Below are positions 1-5,613 of a DNA stretch of 7,475 bases, in pieces. The translations under genes and the position numbers were made by a program. How positions within the stretch are numbered: the first letter of the stretch is position 1; every line of letters starts with the position of its first letter. The stretch spans positions 1-7,475 of the forward strand of contig JAHFGE010000071.1 in the NCBI GenBank assembly GCA_023247575.1. Reading direction: 5' to 3'. The DNA is from Candidatus Omnitrophota bacterium (GTDB taxonomy: Bacteria > Omnitrophota > Gorgyraeia > Zapsychrales > Fredricksoniimonadaceae). Under the pieces are notes generated by a model. The model was not told the DNA's origin. It ran no database searches and saw only the letters and a list, made by a program, of their open reading frames with translations.

Positions 1-1264
1 GGATGGACTGCAAAGTAATCGTATTGATAATATCATCAATAAAACCTTTGGCTAAAAGCTGGCGGGCCAGTTCATTGGAAATACAGCGGCTTTGCAGATA
101 AAAAATCTCCTCGTCATTTAACTGGCCGATGGTGGCCCCATGGGTACACTTAACATCATCGGCAAAAATCTCCAATTGAGGCTTGGTATCAACCTTTACT
201 TGGTTACCTAACAATAAATGCTTGTTGAGCTGGTAGGCATTGGTCTTTTGGGCAATCGGATGTACATAAATTTTGCCATTAAATACCGCATGGGCGGCAT
301 CATCTAAGATTCCTTTATAAAGCTGGGAACAGGTGCAGTTGGGCTGTTGAATGTCAATGAGGGTATGATTGTCCACATGTTGCAGCCCATCGATAGCATA
401 AAGGCCGTTCATAATAGTATGGGTGCCTTCCCCTTTCAGTAAAATAGTGGTATTGTTGCGCGCCAGCTTGGCATGATGAGCAAAGAAAAAAGCTTCCAAT
501 TGGCTGGCCCTCTCCTGCCAGATACGCGTGGTAGCGGTATGCACCGCATGGGAAGATTCCCTTTCGACCTTGCAATACTGCACATGGGCATTCTCACCGA
601 TACGTATATCTGTCAGGGCATTACTCCAATAATTATGATCGCCAAAGCCAAGGTGGCTTTCTAGGATCGAGACTTTGGCCCCAGCCCCTACAGAAATGAG
701 ACTGCGAGGGAAAATCACCGTATCCGGATCGACATTGCTGGCTAAATGAACAATGTGTACTAGTGGTTCAATAACCGCATGAGGTTCTATTTTGATATAA
801 ATTCCGTCGAGAAACAAAGCCTGGTTTAAATACAACAACGCTTTTGAATCATTGGCAGTTAATTTGCTCATGGTTTCTTTTAATTCTGGCGCAGAAGCTA
901 AAGCCGCATCCAAAAATGCTTGAATGGTCATACCTTTGGGTAGCTGTTGCGCTTTAAACAGGTCTGCCCACCAGAGACCATTGACTAAAACAATATTGAT
1001 ATCGTCAGAATCCATATACTCATACAATGGTTGTTCTTGGGCAGGCTTATGGGAAGAAGCAATGTGCAGACGTTTGGTAGACAATTCTGCCAAAGAAGTG
1101 TACCTCCATTCCTCATCCTTGATGGTGGGAAGCCCCAATTGGGTAAACTGAGCCACGGCCCTGTGACGTAGACTTTTAAGCCAGTCAGGAGAATTATCAA
1201 TTAATTTTGTCTGATATTCGTCGATACCTGTTATTTTTAATGGTACTTGTGTTTGGGTCATCAT
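1..1264 (-). CDS. sufD: SufD, Fe-S cluster assembly scaffold subunit (3' end cut by window edge)
   Basis: I translated the minus strand from the tandem ATG-ATG at 1264/1261; the frame stays open for 421 codons and leaves the window without a stop. SufD pairs with SufB and two SufC ATPases in the cytosolic SufBC2D complex that assembles Fe-S clusters. The N-terminal region carries the SufD-type stretch DEEWRYTSL (about residues 50-58). The C-terminal beta-helix region has YKGILDD, VFNGKIYVHPIAQKTNAYQ, DTKPQLEIFADDVKCTHGAT and FYLQSRCIS, all highly typical. The histidine of KCTHGAT (about residue 375) aligns with E. coli SufD His360, implicated in cluster formation at the SufB-SufD interface. 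E. coli SufD has 423 residues, so probably only the last few residues are missing. It starts 6 bases after the sufC stop with a weak ribosome site, so translation is probably coupled to sufC. Which of the two ATGs is used cannot be decided. Confidence 0.96.
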   Translation of the reverse strand, partial: MMTQTQVPLKITGIDEYQTKLIDNSPDWLKSLRHRAVAQFTQLGLPTIKDEEWRYTSLAELSTKRLHIASSHKPAQEQPLYEYMDSDDINIVLVNGLWWADLFKAQQLPKGMTIQAFLDAALASAPELKETMSKLTANDSKALLYLNQALFLDGIYIKIEPHAVIEPLVHIVHLASNVDPDTVIFPRSLISVGAGAKVSILESHLGFGDHNYWSNALTDIRIGENAHVQYCKVERESSHAVHTATTRIWQERASQLEAFFFAHHAKLARNNTTILLKGEGTHTIMNGLYAIDGLQHVDNHTLIDIQQPNCTCSQLYKGILDDAAHAVFNGKIYVHPIAQKTNAYQLNKHLLLGNQVKVDTKPQLEIFADDVKCTHGATIGQLNDEEIFYLQSRCISNELARQLLAKGFIDDIINTITLQSI

Positions 1265-1270
1265 ATTGAA

Positions 1271-2026
1271 TTATTTCACCAGCCAGTCATAGCCCTTGTT
1301 TTCTACTTCCATGGCCAGTTCTTTGCCTTCGCTTCTAATCATTTTACCATCATAAAGAATGTGCACGAAGTCCGGCTGAATGTAATTGAGCAGGCGCTGA
1401 TAATGCGTAATGAGAATAACGGCATTATTTTTGTTTCTTAATTTATTGACACCGCTGGCGACGATTTTCATGGAATCGATATCCAATCCGGAATCGGTTT
1501 CATCCAAAACGGCCAAACGTGGATTGAGCACAGCCATCTGCAGGATCTCATTGCGCTTTTTTTCTCCGCCGGAGAAATCGACATTCACGGGCCGGTCAAT
1601 AATAGATTCATCAATATCCAATAGCTTCATTTTAGTGCGCAAATAACTATCGAAGTCAATAGGATCCATCTCCTCTACCCCTTGATGACGGCAAATAGCG
1701 TTGAAAGCCGCTCTTAAAAAAACCGAGGTTGGCACCCCGGGAATTTCCACCGGATATTGAAACGCCAAAAACACGCCTTCCTTAGCCCGTTGGTCCGGTT
1801 CCATATCCAGCAAATTCATCTTTTTAAAATTCACTTCGTAGGTGACGGTCCCGTTGGTTACTGCATATTGGGGATGACCGGCAATGATCTTGGCTAAAGT
1901 GCTTTTGCCAGATCCATTAGGCCCCATGATCGCATGCACTTCCCCCGCATGAACGGTCAAGCTAATTCCTTTTAAGATTTCTTCACCTTCAACGACCTTC
2001 GCTGTTAAATCTTTGATTTCCAGCAT
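1271..2026 (-). CDS. sufC: SufC, ABC-type ATPase of the SUF Fe-S assembly complex
   Basis: 251 residues, the usual SufC length. It is a soluble ABC ATPase that drives the conformational change of SufB-SufD during cluster assembly, not a transporter subunit. Visible motifs in order: Walker A GPNGSGKST (35-43, Lys41), Q-loop Gln90 in LAFQYP, signature FSGGEKKRNE (151-160), Walker B LAVLDE with catalytic Glu176, the SufC-specific ETDSGLDID directly after it, and the H-loop His208 in LITHYQRLL. The KKRNE extension of the signature and the ETDSGLD D-loop separate SufC from ordinary ABC importers. Its ATG shares one base with the sufB stop (TAATG), indicating translational coupling; the end of sufB supplies a purine-rich GGTGGGA upstream. 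All catalytic residues are present and nothing looks degraded. Confidence 0.98.
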   Translation of the reverse strand: MLEIKDLTAKVVEGEEILKGISLTVHAGEVHAIMGPNGSGKSTLAKIIAGHPQYAVTNGTVTYEVNFKKMNLLDMEPDQRAKEGVFLAFQYPVEIPGVPTSVFLRAAFNAICRHQGVEEMDPIDFDSYLRTKMKLLDIDESIIDRPVNVDFSGGEKKRNEILQMAVLNPRLAVLDETDSGLDIDSMKIVASGVNKLRNKNNAVILITHYQRLLNYIQPDFVHILYDGKMIRSEGKELAMEVENKGYDWLVK

Positions 2027-3486
2027 TATCCCACCGTTCCTTCCAATTTCATTTCTAATAATTTGACGGCCTCCACGGAGAACTCCAAAGGAAGCTCTTT
2101 AAAAACATCCTTACAGAAGCCGTTAATAATAAGAGAAATACATTCTTCTAAATCAAGCCCGCGGGAACGCAAATAAAACATTTGCTCCGCGTTAATCTTG
2201 GAGGTAGAAGCTTCATGTTCAACCACGGCCGTATTATTTTTCACCTCAATATAGGGAAACGTATTGGCTGAACAGTTATTTCCCACCAGCATGGAATCGC
2301 ATTGGGAGAAATTACGTGCGCCAGAGGCCGTTGGCATCACTTTCACCAAACCACGATAGCTATTATGAGCAAAATCAGAAGTAATCCCTTTGGACACAAT
2401 GGTACTCCTGGTATTTTTACCAATATGGATCATCTTGGTGCCGGTATCCGCCGCCATATGACCATTGGTCAAAGCCACCGAATAAAATTTGCCGTTAGAA
2501 TTATCTCCCTGCAGGATCACCGACGGATATTTCCACGTGATGGCACTGCCGGCTTCCACCTGTGTCCAGGAAATCTTGGAATTGACCCCTAAGCATTTAC
2601 CCCGCTTGGTAACAAAATTATAAATCCCGCCCTTGCCTTCCTTGTCGCCGGAATACCAGTTCTGGACGGTCGAATATTTAATCTCAGCATTGTTCAAGGC
2701 CACCAGCTCAACAACGGCCGCATGCAATTGATGGGTGTCACGCATCGGCGCCGTGCAGCCTTCCAGATAGCTGACATAACTGTCATCTTCAGCGATGATT
2801 AAAGTGCGTTCAAACTGCCCGGTATCGGCGGCATTGATACGAAAATACGTGGAAAGTTCTAAGGGACAGCGCACGCCTTTAGGGATATAGCAAAAAGAGC
2901 CGTCGCTAAAAACCGCCGAATTAAGATCCGCAAAGAAATTGTCTGCTGACGGCACCACGGAACCTAAATACTTCTGTACCAAATCCGGATGATTTTGAAT
3001 AGCCTCGGACATGGAACAGAAAATAATGCCTAAATTGGCTAACTCACCCTGATGGGTGGTGCCCACCGAAATACTGTCAAAAACAGCATCCACTGCCACC
3101 CCGGTGAGGCGTTTCTGTTCCGTCAAAGGAATACCCAAACGATCAAAAGTTTTCAAGAGTTCCTGGTCAACTTCTTCCAGATTTTTAGGATTATCTTTCT
3201 TTTGCTTAGGCGCAGAATAATAATGAAGAGCCTGATAGTCAATGGGCCCGTATTCAAAATTAGGCCACTTCGGCTCTTGCATCTTTTGCCAATGGTGAAA
3301 GGCCTTCAGACGCCACTCCAACATCCACTGGGGCTCTTTTTTCTTTTGAGAGATTAAATGAATAATGTCGTCATTAAGCCCCTTAGGAAGGGTATCGGCT
3401 TCAATGTCCGTATAAAACCCATAACGATATTCGCCGCCGGCTAATTTATTGTCTTCCAATTTTTTTTGTTTGACGACATCGCTCAT
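2026..3486 (-). CDS. sufB: SufB, Fe-S cluster assembly scaffold protein
   Basis: Core scaffold of SufBC2D on which the nascent cluster is built. From the chosen ATG at 3486 the protein has 486 residues (E. coli SufB 495). A longer frame exists from ATG 3504 (492 residues), but the strong AAAGGA site at 3492-3497 lies 5 bases before the ATG at 3486, which gives the family-like start MSDVV. The C-terminal 91 residues match the E. coli tail in length: SQCDSML holds Cys396 (E. coli Cys405, the main sulfur acceptor) and VVEHEAST holds Glu425 (E. coli Glu434). Other typical stretches are GVRCPLELSTYFRIN, SYLEGCTAP, HAAVVEL, VQNWYSGD and NGFCKDVFKELPLEF. The start lies 1 base after the stop of the Rrf2 regulator (TAATATG), and the stop overlaps the sufC start by 1 base. 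Sequence alone strongly supports a functional protein. Confidence 0.98.
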   Translation of the reverse strand: MSDVVKQKKLEDNKLAGGEYRYGFYTDIEADTLPKGLNDDIIHLISQKKKEPQWMLEWRLKAFHHWQKMQEPKWPNFEYGPIDYQALHYYSAPKQKKDNPKNLEEVDQELLKTFDRLGIPLTEQKRLTGVAVDAVFDSISVGTTHQGELANLGIIFCSMSEAIQNHPDLVQKYLGSVVPSADNFFADLNSAVFSDGSFCYIPKGVRCPLELSTYFRINAADTGQFERTLIIAEDDSYVSYLEGCTAPMRDTHQLHAAVVELVALNNAEIKYSTVQNWYSGDKEGKGGIYNFVTKRGKCLGVNSKISWTQVEAGSAITWKYPSVILQGDNSNGKFYSVALTNGHMAADTGTKMIHIGKNTRSTIVSKGITSDFAHNSYRGLVKVMPTASGARNFSQCDSMLVGNNCSANTFPYIEVKNNTAVVEHEASTSKINAEQMFYLRSRGLDLEECISLIINGFCKDVFKELPLEFSVEAVKLLEMKLEGTVG

Positions 3487-3487
3487 A

Positions 3488-3952
3488 TTATTCCTTTGCT
3501 CCATGCATAATCGGTTTTAACCTAATCTGCCTTTCACCCTGATTGCGGGACTGAATCAAATCCTGCACGTTAATTGTCCTAAAAAGTACGGCAATCCTCT
3601 CGTTGAGATTCAGCATCGGAGAAATGACATTGCAGTGAGCCGTCATATCGCAGTGCGAATAATTACCGTGAAAACAGTTGGTAATCTGAATCGGTCCCTC
3701 GATGATTTGGATCAAATCGAAAAGCGTGATTTTCGAAAGGTCTTTGAGAATTTGATAGCCGCCGTGCGCTCCCTGCTCGGCCCGCACGATTTCATGCTGG
3801 GCCATGATCTGCAAAACCCGCGAGGTCGGGTCAAAGGGCATATGATAAATATCACAAACCTCCTTGGCCGAGGTCAACTGCCCCGGATCCTTGGCGCTCA
3901 TGTGCCGCAGAGAAATCAACGCATATTCTAATTTTCGGTTAATTTTAAACAT
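3488..3952 (-). CDS. Rrf2-family Fe-S-sensing transcriptional regulator (IscR/RirA/SUF-regulator type)
   Basis: 154 residues. Residues 1-90 form an Rrf2 winged helix-turn-helix: RKLEYALISLRHMSA at the start, the recognition region around DPTSRVLQIMAQHEIV, and the wing GAHGGYQIL (61-69) matching the GPxGGYxL hallmark. Cys93, Cys101 and Cys107 follow in the loop where IscR, NsrR and RirA bind an Fe-S cluster. The spacing C-x7-C-x5-C is that of RirA rather than IscR or NsrR (C-x5-C-x5-C), and the IscR ligand His three residues after the last Cys is replaced by Ile110. There is an extra Cys33 in the DNA-binding domain. The gene is 3 bases after the dehydratase gene and 1 base before sufB, so it probably autoregulates the whole operon from the promoter upstream of nfu. 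Family assignment is firm; cluster type, ligand and target sites are inference, so no symbol is given. Confidence 0.93.
   Translation of the reverse strand: MFKINRKLEYALISLRHMSAKDPGQLTSAKEVCDIYHMPFDPTSRVLQIMAQHEIVRAEQGAHGGYQILKDLSKITLFDLIQIIEGPIQITNCFHGNYSHCDMTAHCNVISPMLNLNERIAVLFRTINVQDLIQSRNQGERQIRLKPIMHGAKE
3491..3497 (-). promoter_or_regulatory. Ribosome binding site deciding the sufB start
   Basis: On the minus strand the sequence reads AAAGGAATAATATG. The AAAGGA core is 5 bases upstream of the ATG at 3486-3484 and lies inside the last codons of the Rrf2 gene, whose TAA stop is 1 base before that ATG. The upstream alternative ATG at 3504 has no comparable purine-rich site before it. This argues for 3486 as the start. 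Confidence 0.75.
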
Positions 3953-3955
3953 AGC

Positions 3956-4297
3956 TTACCCTAGTCTGTCTATCTTAGATGCCACAATTAAATCGTTCTC
4001 GGTAATCCCGCCTAAAGCATGCGTATATAAAACCACCTTCAGGCGTTTATAACCGGTTAAATGCAAATCCGGATGATGGCCTTCTCCTTCAGCAATATCT
4101 TTAATACGGTTAATCCTCTCCACCGCTTCCACAAAATTTTTCAAGGTATACTGGCGCTCCATGCTTTTGCCATCGTCGGCCAAGACCCATCCTGGAAAAT
4201 TCTTTAAATGATCCGCAGCTTCCTGTTTGGTCATGGCCCGGCCTATCCCTTCGCAGGGTAAACATTTTTTCTTGAAAAAATCCGTCGATGTTGTCAT
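3956..4297 (-). CDS. Pterin-4a-carbinolamine dehydratase (4a-hydroxytetrahydrobiopterin dehydratase)
   Basis: 113 residues, the normal size for the family (EC 4.2.1.96). The enzyme dehydrates 4a-hydroxy-tetrahydropterin to the quinonoid dihydropterin, classically after aromatic amino acid hydroxylation. The catalytic signature is complete: EGEGHHPDL with His74-His75-Pro76, then Tyr83, His93 in YTHALGGIT, and a terminal Asp in ASKID. The N-terminal KKCLPCEG (Cys12, Cys15) and the following LTxxEA-like MTKQEAADHL are also usual in bacterial members, as is the GW near residue 37. The start is fixed by a near-consensus AAAGGAGGT at 4303-4311, 5 bases before the ATG. It is second in the operon, 37 bases after nfu and 3 bases before the Rrf2 gene. 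No aromatic amino acid hydroxylase is present in the window, so its substrate in vivo and the reason for its place in a Fe-S operon are open. Confidence 0.95.
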   Translation of the reverse strand: MTTSTDFFKKKCLPCEGIGRAMTKQEAADHLKNFPGWVLADDGKSMERQYTLKNFVEAVERINRIKDIAEGEGHHPDLHLTGYKRLKVVLYTHALGGITENDLIVASKIDRLG

Positions 4298-4326
4298 ACG
4301 CTACCTCCTTTTGCCCCACGACTTTT

Positions 4327-4345
4327 CAGCGGGATTATACCGCTG
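4327..4345 (-). other. Small hairpin spanning the nfu stop codon
   Basis: A 6-base inverted repeat, CAGCGG (4327-4332) and CCGCTG (4340-4345), with a 7-base loop that contains the nfu TAA stop. No T-run follows in the direction of transcription, so this is not a standard intrinsic terminator. It could affect mRNA stability or expression downstream between nfu and the dehydratase gene, or be chance. Confidence 0.35.
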
Positions 4346-4892
4346 CTATTTCCACGGTAATCTCAGGATTAAACTCGTCCTTTAAAATACCTTCGATCGC
4401 TTTCAAAGTTCCCATGGTGGAGCTCGGACATGAACCACAAGCACCCTGATAATTGACAAGAAGCAAATTGCCTTCCAAAGATAGCACCTGCAAATCCCCG
4501 CCATCCATTTGCAAGGCCGGCCGTATGGTGCGGTCTAAAATCTCATTAATTTTGACGATATCCGGATTATTTGAAACCACTGTTTTCTTTTTTGTTTCTT
4601 CCCCATAGAAATTTGGATCATGATGAGGGGCATATTCCAGAATAATCTTCTTGATTTGATCCTCAACTGTTTCCCAATCAACCGAACCATCCTGTGTAAT
4701 CGTAATATAGTTATCAAAAAAATACACTTCCACTACACCAATAACGGTAAATAAAGCAGCGGCCATAGGGTTATGAGCGCACTGATCCAAGCCTTTATAG
4801 GTGACCTTTCCTTCCATCTTCACGGGAATATTCAAGACAAACTTCAACGCATTGGGATTGGGCGTACTTTGAATGAGAATTTTGATGTCCAT
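4335..4892 (-). CDS. nfu: Nfu-type Fe-S cluster carrier/scaffold protein
   Basis: 185 residues in two domains. Residues 1 to about 88 form an Nfu N-terminal domain, opening with the typical IQSTPNPNALKF and continuing with the pattern around NPMAAALFTVIGVVEVYF. After a charged linker (about 95-110), residues 112-180 form the NifU C-terminal domain, with IRPALQMDGGDLQ and the cluster-binding GACGSCPSSTMGTLK, in which Cys152 and Cys155 form the CxxC motif. Proteins of this architecture receive clusters from the SUF or ISC scaffold and pass them to client enzymes; the same layout occurs in mitochondrial NFU1. It is the first gene of the suf operon here, directly behind the predicted promoter, with a strong AAAGGAGA site at 4899-4906. 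This position agrees with a role downstream of SufBCD assembly. The CxxC is intact and the length is normal. Confidence 0.95.
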   Translation of the reverse strand: MDIKILIQSTPNPNALKFVLNIPVKMEGKVTYKGLDQCAHNPMAAALFTVIGVVEVYFFDNYITITQDGSVDWETVEDQIKKIILEYAPHHDPNFYGEETKKKTVVSNNPDIVKINEILDRTIRPALQMDGGDLQVLSLEGNLLLVNYQGACGSCPSSTMGTLKAIEGILKDEFNPEITVEIAAV

Positions 4893-4932
4893 AAACCGTC
4901 TCCTTTTAAATACTTACATTTTTGACGTATAT

Positions 4933-4960
4933 AGTATAACATTTTTACCTACCTTATCAA
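4933..4960 (-). promoter_or_regulatory. Candidate sigma70-type promoter of the nfu-PCD-rrf2-sufBCD operon
   Basis: In the 87-base gap between folA and nfu, the minus strand reads TTGATA (4960-4955), 16 bases, then TATACT (4938-4933), with a TG one base before the -10, giving an extended -10. Transcription would begin near 4926, about 34 bases before the nfu ATG. The -10 is embedded in the small palindrome TATAGTATA (4-base arms around one base). An ACATTTTT repeat occurs at 4916-4923 and 4939-4946, flanking it 23 bases apart. Either could be an operator for the Rrf2 protein encoded in the operon, but I see no clear match to IscR, RirA or SufR consensus sites, so this is a guess. Confidence 0.6.
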
Positions 4961-4979
4961 GAATTTAAATGAGGTAATT

Positions 4980-5510
4980 TTATACTAATTTTCGATATTC
5001 ACAAAAACGGTAAGAAAGCTCGCCTTCATGACACCAAGAGCAACTTTTAATAAGTTTAAAAATAGCGGGAATGGAAGGAAAAAAGGCATCACAGCCAAAA
5101 TCACCTTTCAGATGAGTCACAAAAAGGGTATGACAATCTGGATGAGTCATGGCCCGTTGATAAATTTGTGCCCCTCCTATGACAAAAATAGACTCTACTT
5201 TTTCTTTTTTCTCTAAGTCGTTAAGCGCATCCTCCAGACTAGAAAACAATAAAGTCTCCCCCGCCACAAAAATTTTTGAACTATGGCTTAAAACCACATT
5301 CAAACGCCTCGGCAATGGTTTAAGGTTTTCCGGTAAAGCATCCCAGGTTTTGCGGCCCATAATCACAGCATTGGTCTTGAGAGGATCTGTTGTTTCCGTG
5401 GTAATTTTTCTGAAAAATTTTAAGTCAGCCGCTAAATGCCAGGCTAAAGCCCCTCTTTTACCGATGCCGTTTTTTTCATCCATGGCCACCACAATGGAAA
5501 AGGATTTCAT
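4980..5510 (-). CDS. folA: Dihydrofolate reductase
   Basis: 176 residues from the ATG at 5510; an in-frame TTG two codons upstream (5516) is possible, but neither has a strong ribosome site. The enzyme reduces dihydrofolate to tetrahydrofolate with NADPH. Using numbering from the TTG, the NADPH/substrate loop is GIGKRGALAWHLAADLKFF, with the catalytic acid at Asp31 (E. coli Asp27). NAVIMGRKTWDALP (49-62) and FVIGGAQIYQRAM (111-123) are the classic cofactor-binding segments, and CDAFFP is near 142-147. The TTETTDPLKTNAVIMGRKTW segment, the HPDC motif and VTHLKGDF look more like eukaryotic DHFRs than E. coli FolA, although the total length is near the bacterial range (E. coli 159). It follows thyA, whose product dihydrofolate it recycles, but the two are separated by a 100-base gap holding a palindromic repeat. 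Confidence 0.95.
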   Translation of the reverse strand: MKSFSIVVAMDEKNGIGKRGALAWHLAADLKFFRKITTETTDPLKTNAVIMGRKTWDALPENLKPLPRRLNVVLSHSSKIFVAGETLLFSSLEDALNDLEKKEKVESIFVIGGAQIYQRAMTHPDCHTLFVTHLKGDFGCDAFFPSIPAIFKLIKSCSWCHEGELSYRFCEYRKLV

Positions 5511-5537
5511 AGTCAAACTGTCTTAAACTGCAATAGG

Positions 5538-5609
5538 CTCCGACGTTTTCTAATAATTTTTATGGAAGTCGGAGTCCCGACATCCCGACAAATGTCGGGA
5601 TCGTCGGGA
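5538..5609. repeat. Compound palindromic (REP-like) intergenic repeat between thyA and folA
   Basis: Four copies of one heptamer make a nested hairpin: TCCCGAC at 5575 and 5583, and the complement GTCGGGA at 5594 and 5603. The arms 5575-5590 and 5593-5609 pair over 16 bases with one bulged C and an AA at the centre. Immediately beside it is a second inverted repeat, CTCCGAC (5538-5544) and GTCGGAG (5568-5574), with one base changed in the heptamer and a 23-base AT-rich loop. The element begins 4 bases past the thyA stop. No T-run follows on either strand, so it is not a standard terminator; it resembles dispersed REP-type elements that stabilise or limit transcripts. Whether it is repeated in the genome cannot be seen from one window. 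Confidence 0.75.
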
Positions 5610-5613
5610 AAAC

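Noticed and set aside
354..1200. Several short open frames on both strands (for example 354-575 minus, 473-664 plus, 924-1151 plus, 985-1200 minus), which could suggest a broken or missing gene here
   Set aside because: The minus-strand frame starting at 1264 is open through the left edge and translates as an intact SufD with family motifs throughout. The short frames are shadows of it.
2302..3931. Plus-strand open frames antisense to sufB and the Rrf2 gene (2302-2592, 3052-3357, 3635-3931)
   Set aside because: They lie wholly opposite strongly conserved coding sequence, have no ribosome sites of note and no recognisable domains.
4110..4319. Minus-strand 69-codon frame overlapping the dehydratase gene in another frame
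   Set aside because: Its composition follows the conserved PCD frame and it has no family resemblance.
5179..5526. Plus-strand 115-codon frame opposite folA
   Set aside because: It is antisense to the conserved DHFR motifs, and its protein shows no domain I recognise.
5538..5609. Intrinsic terminator of thyA
   Set aside because: The stem is strong, but no T-run follows it in the direction of transcription; the T-rich stretch is before the stem. It is listed as a repeat instead.
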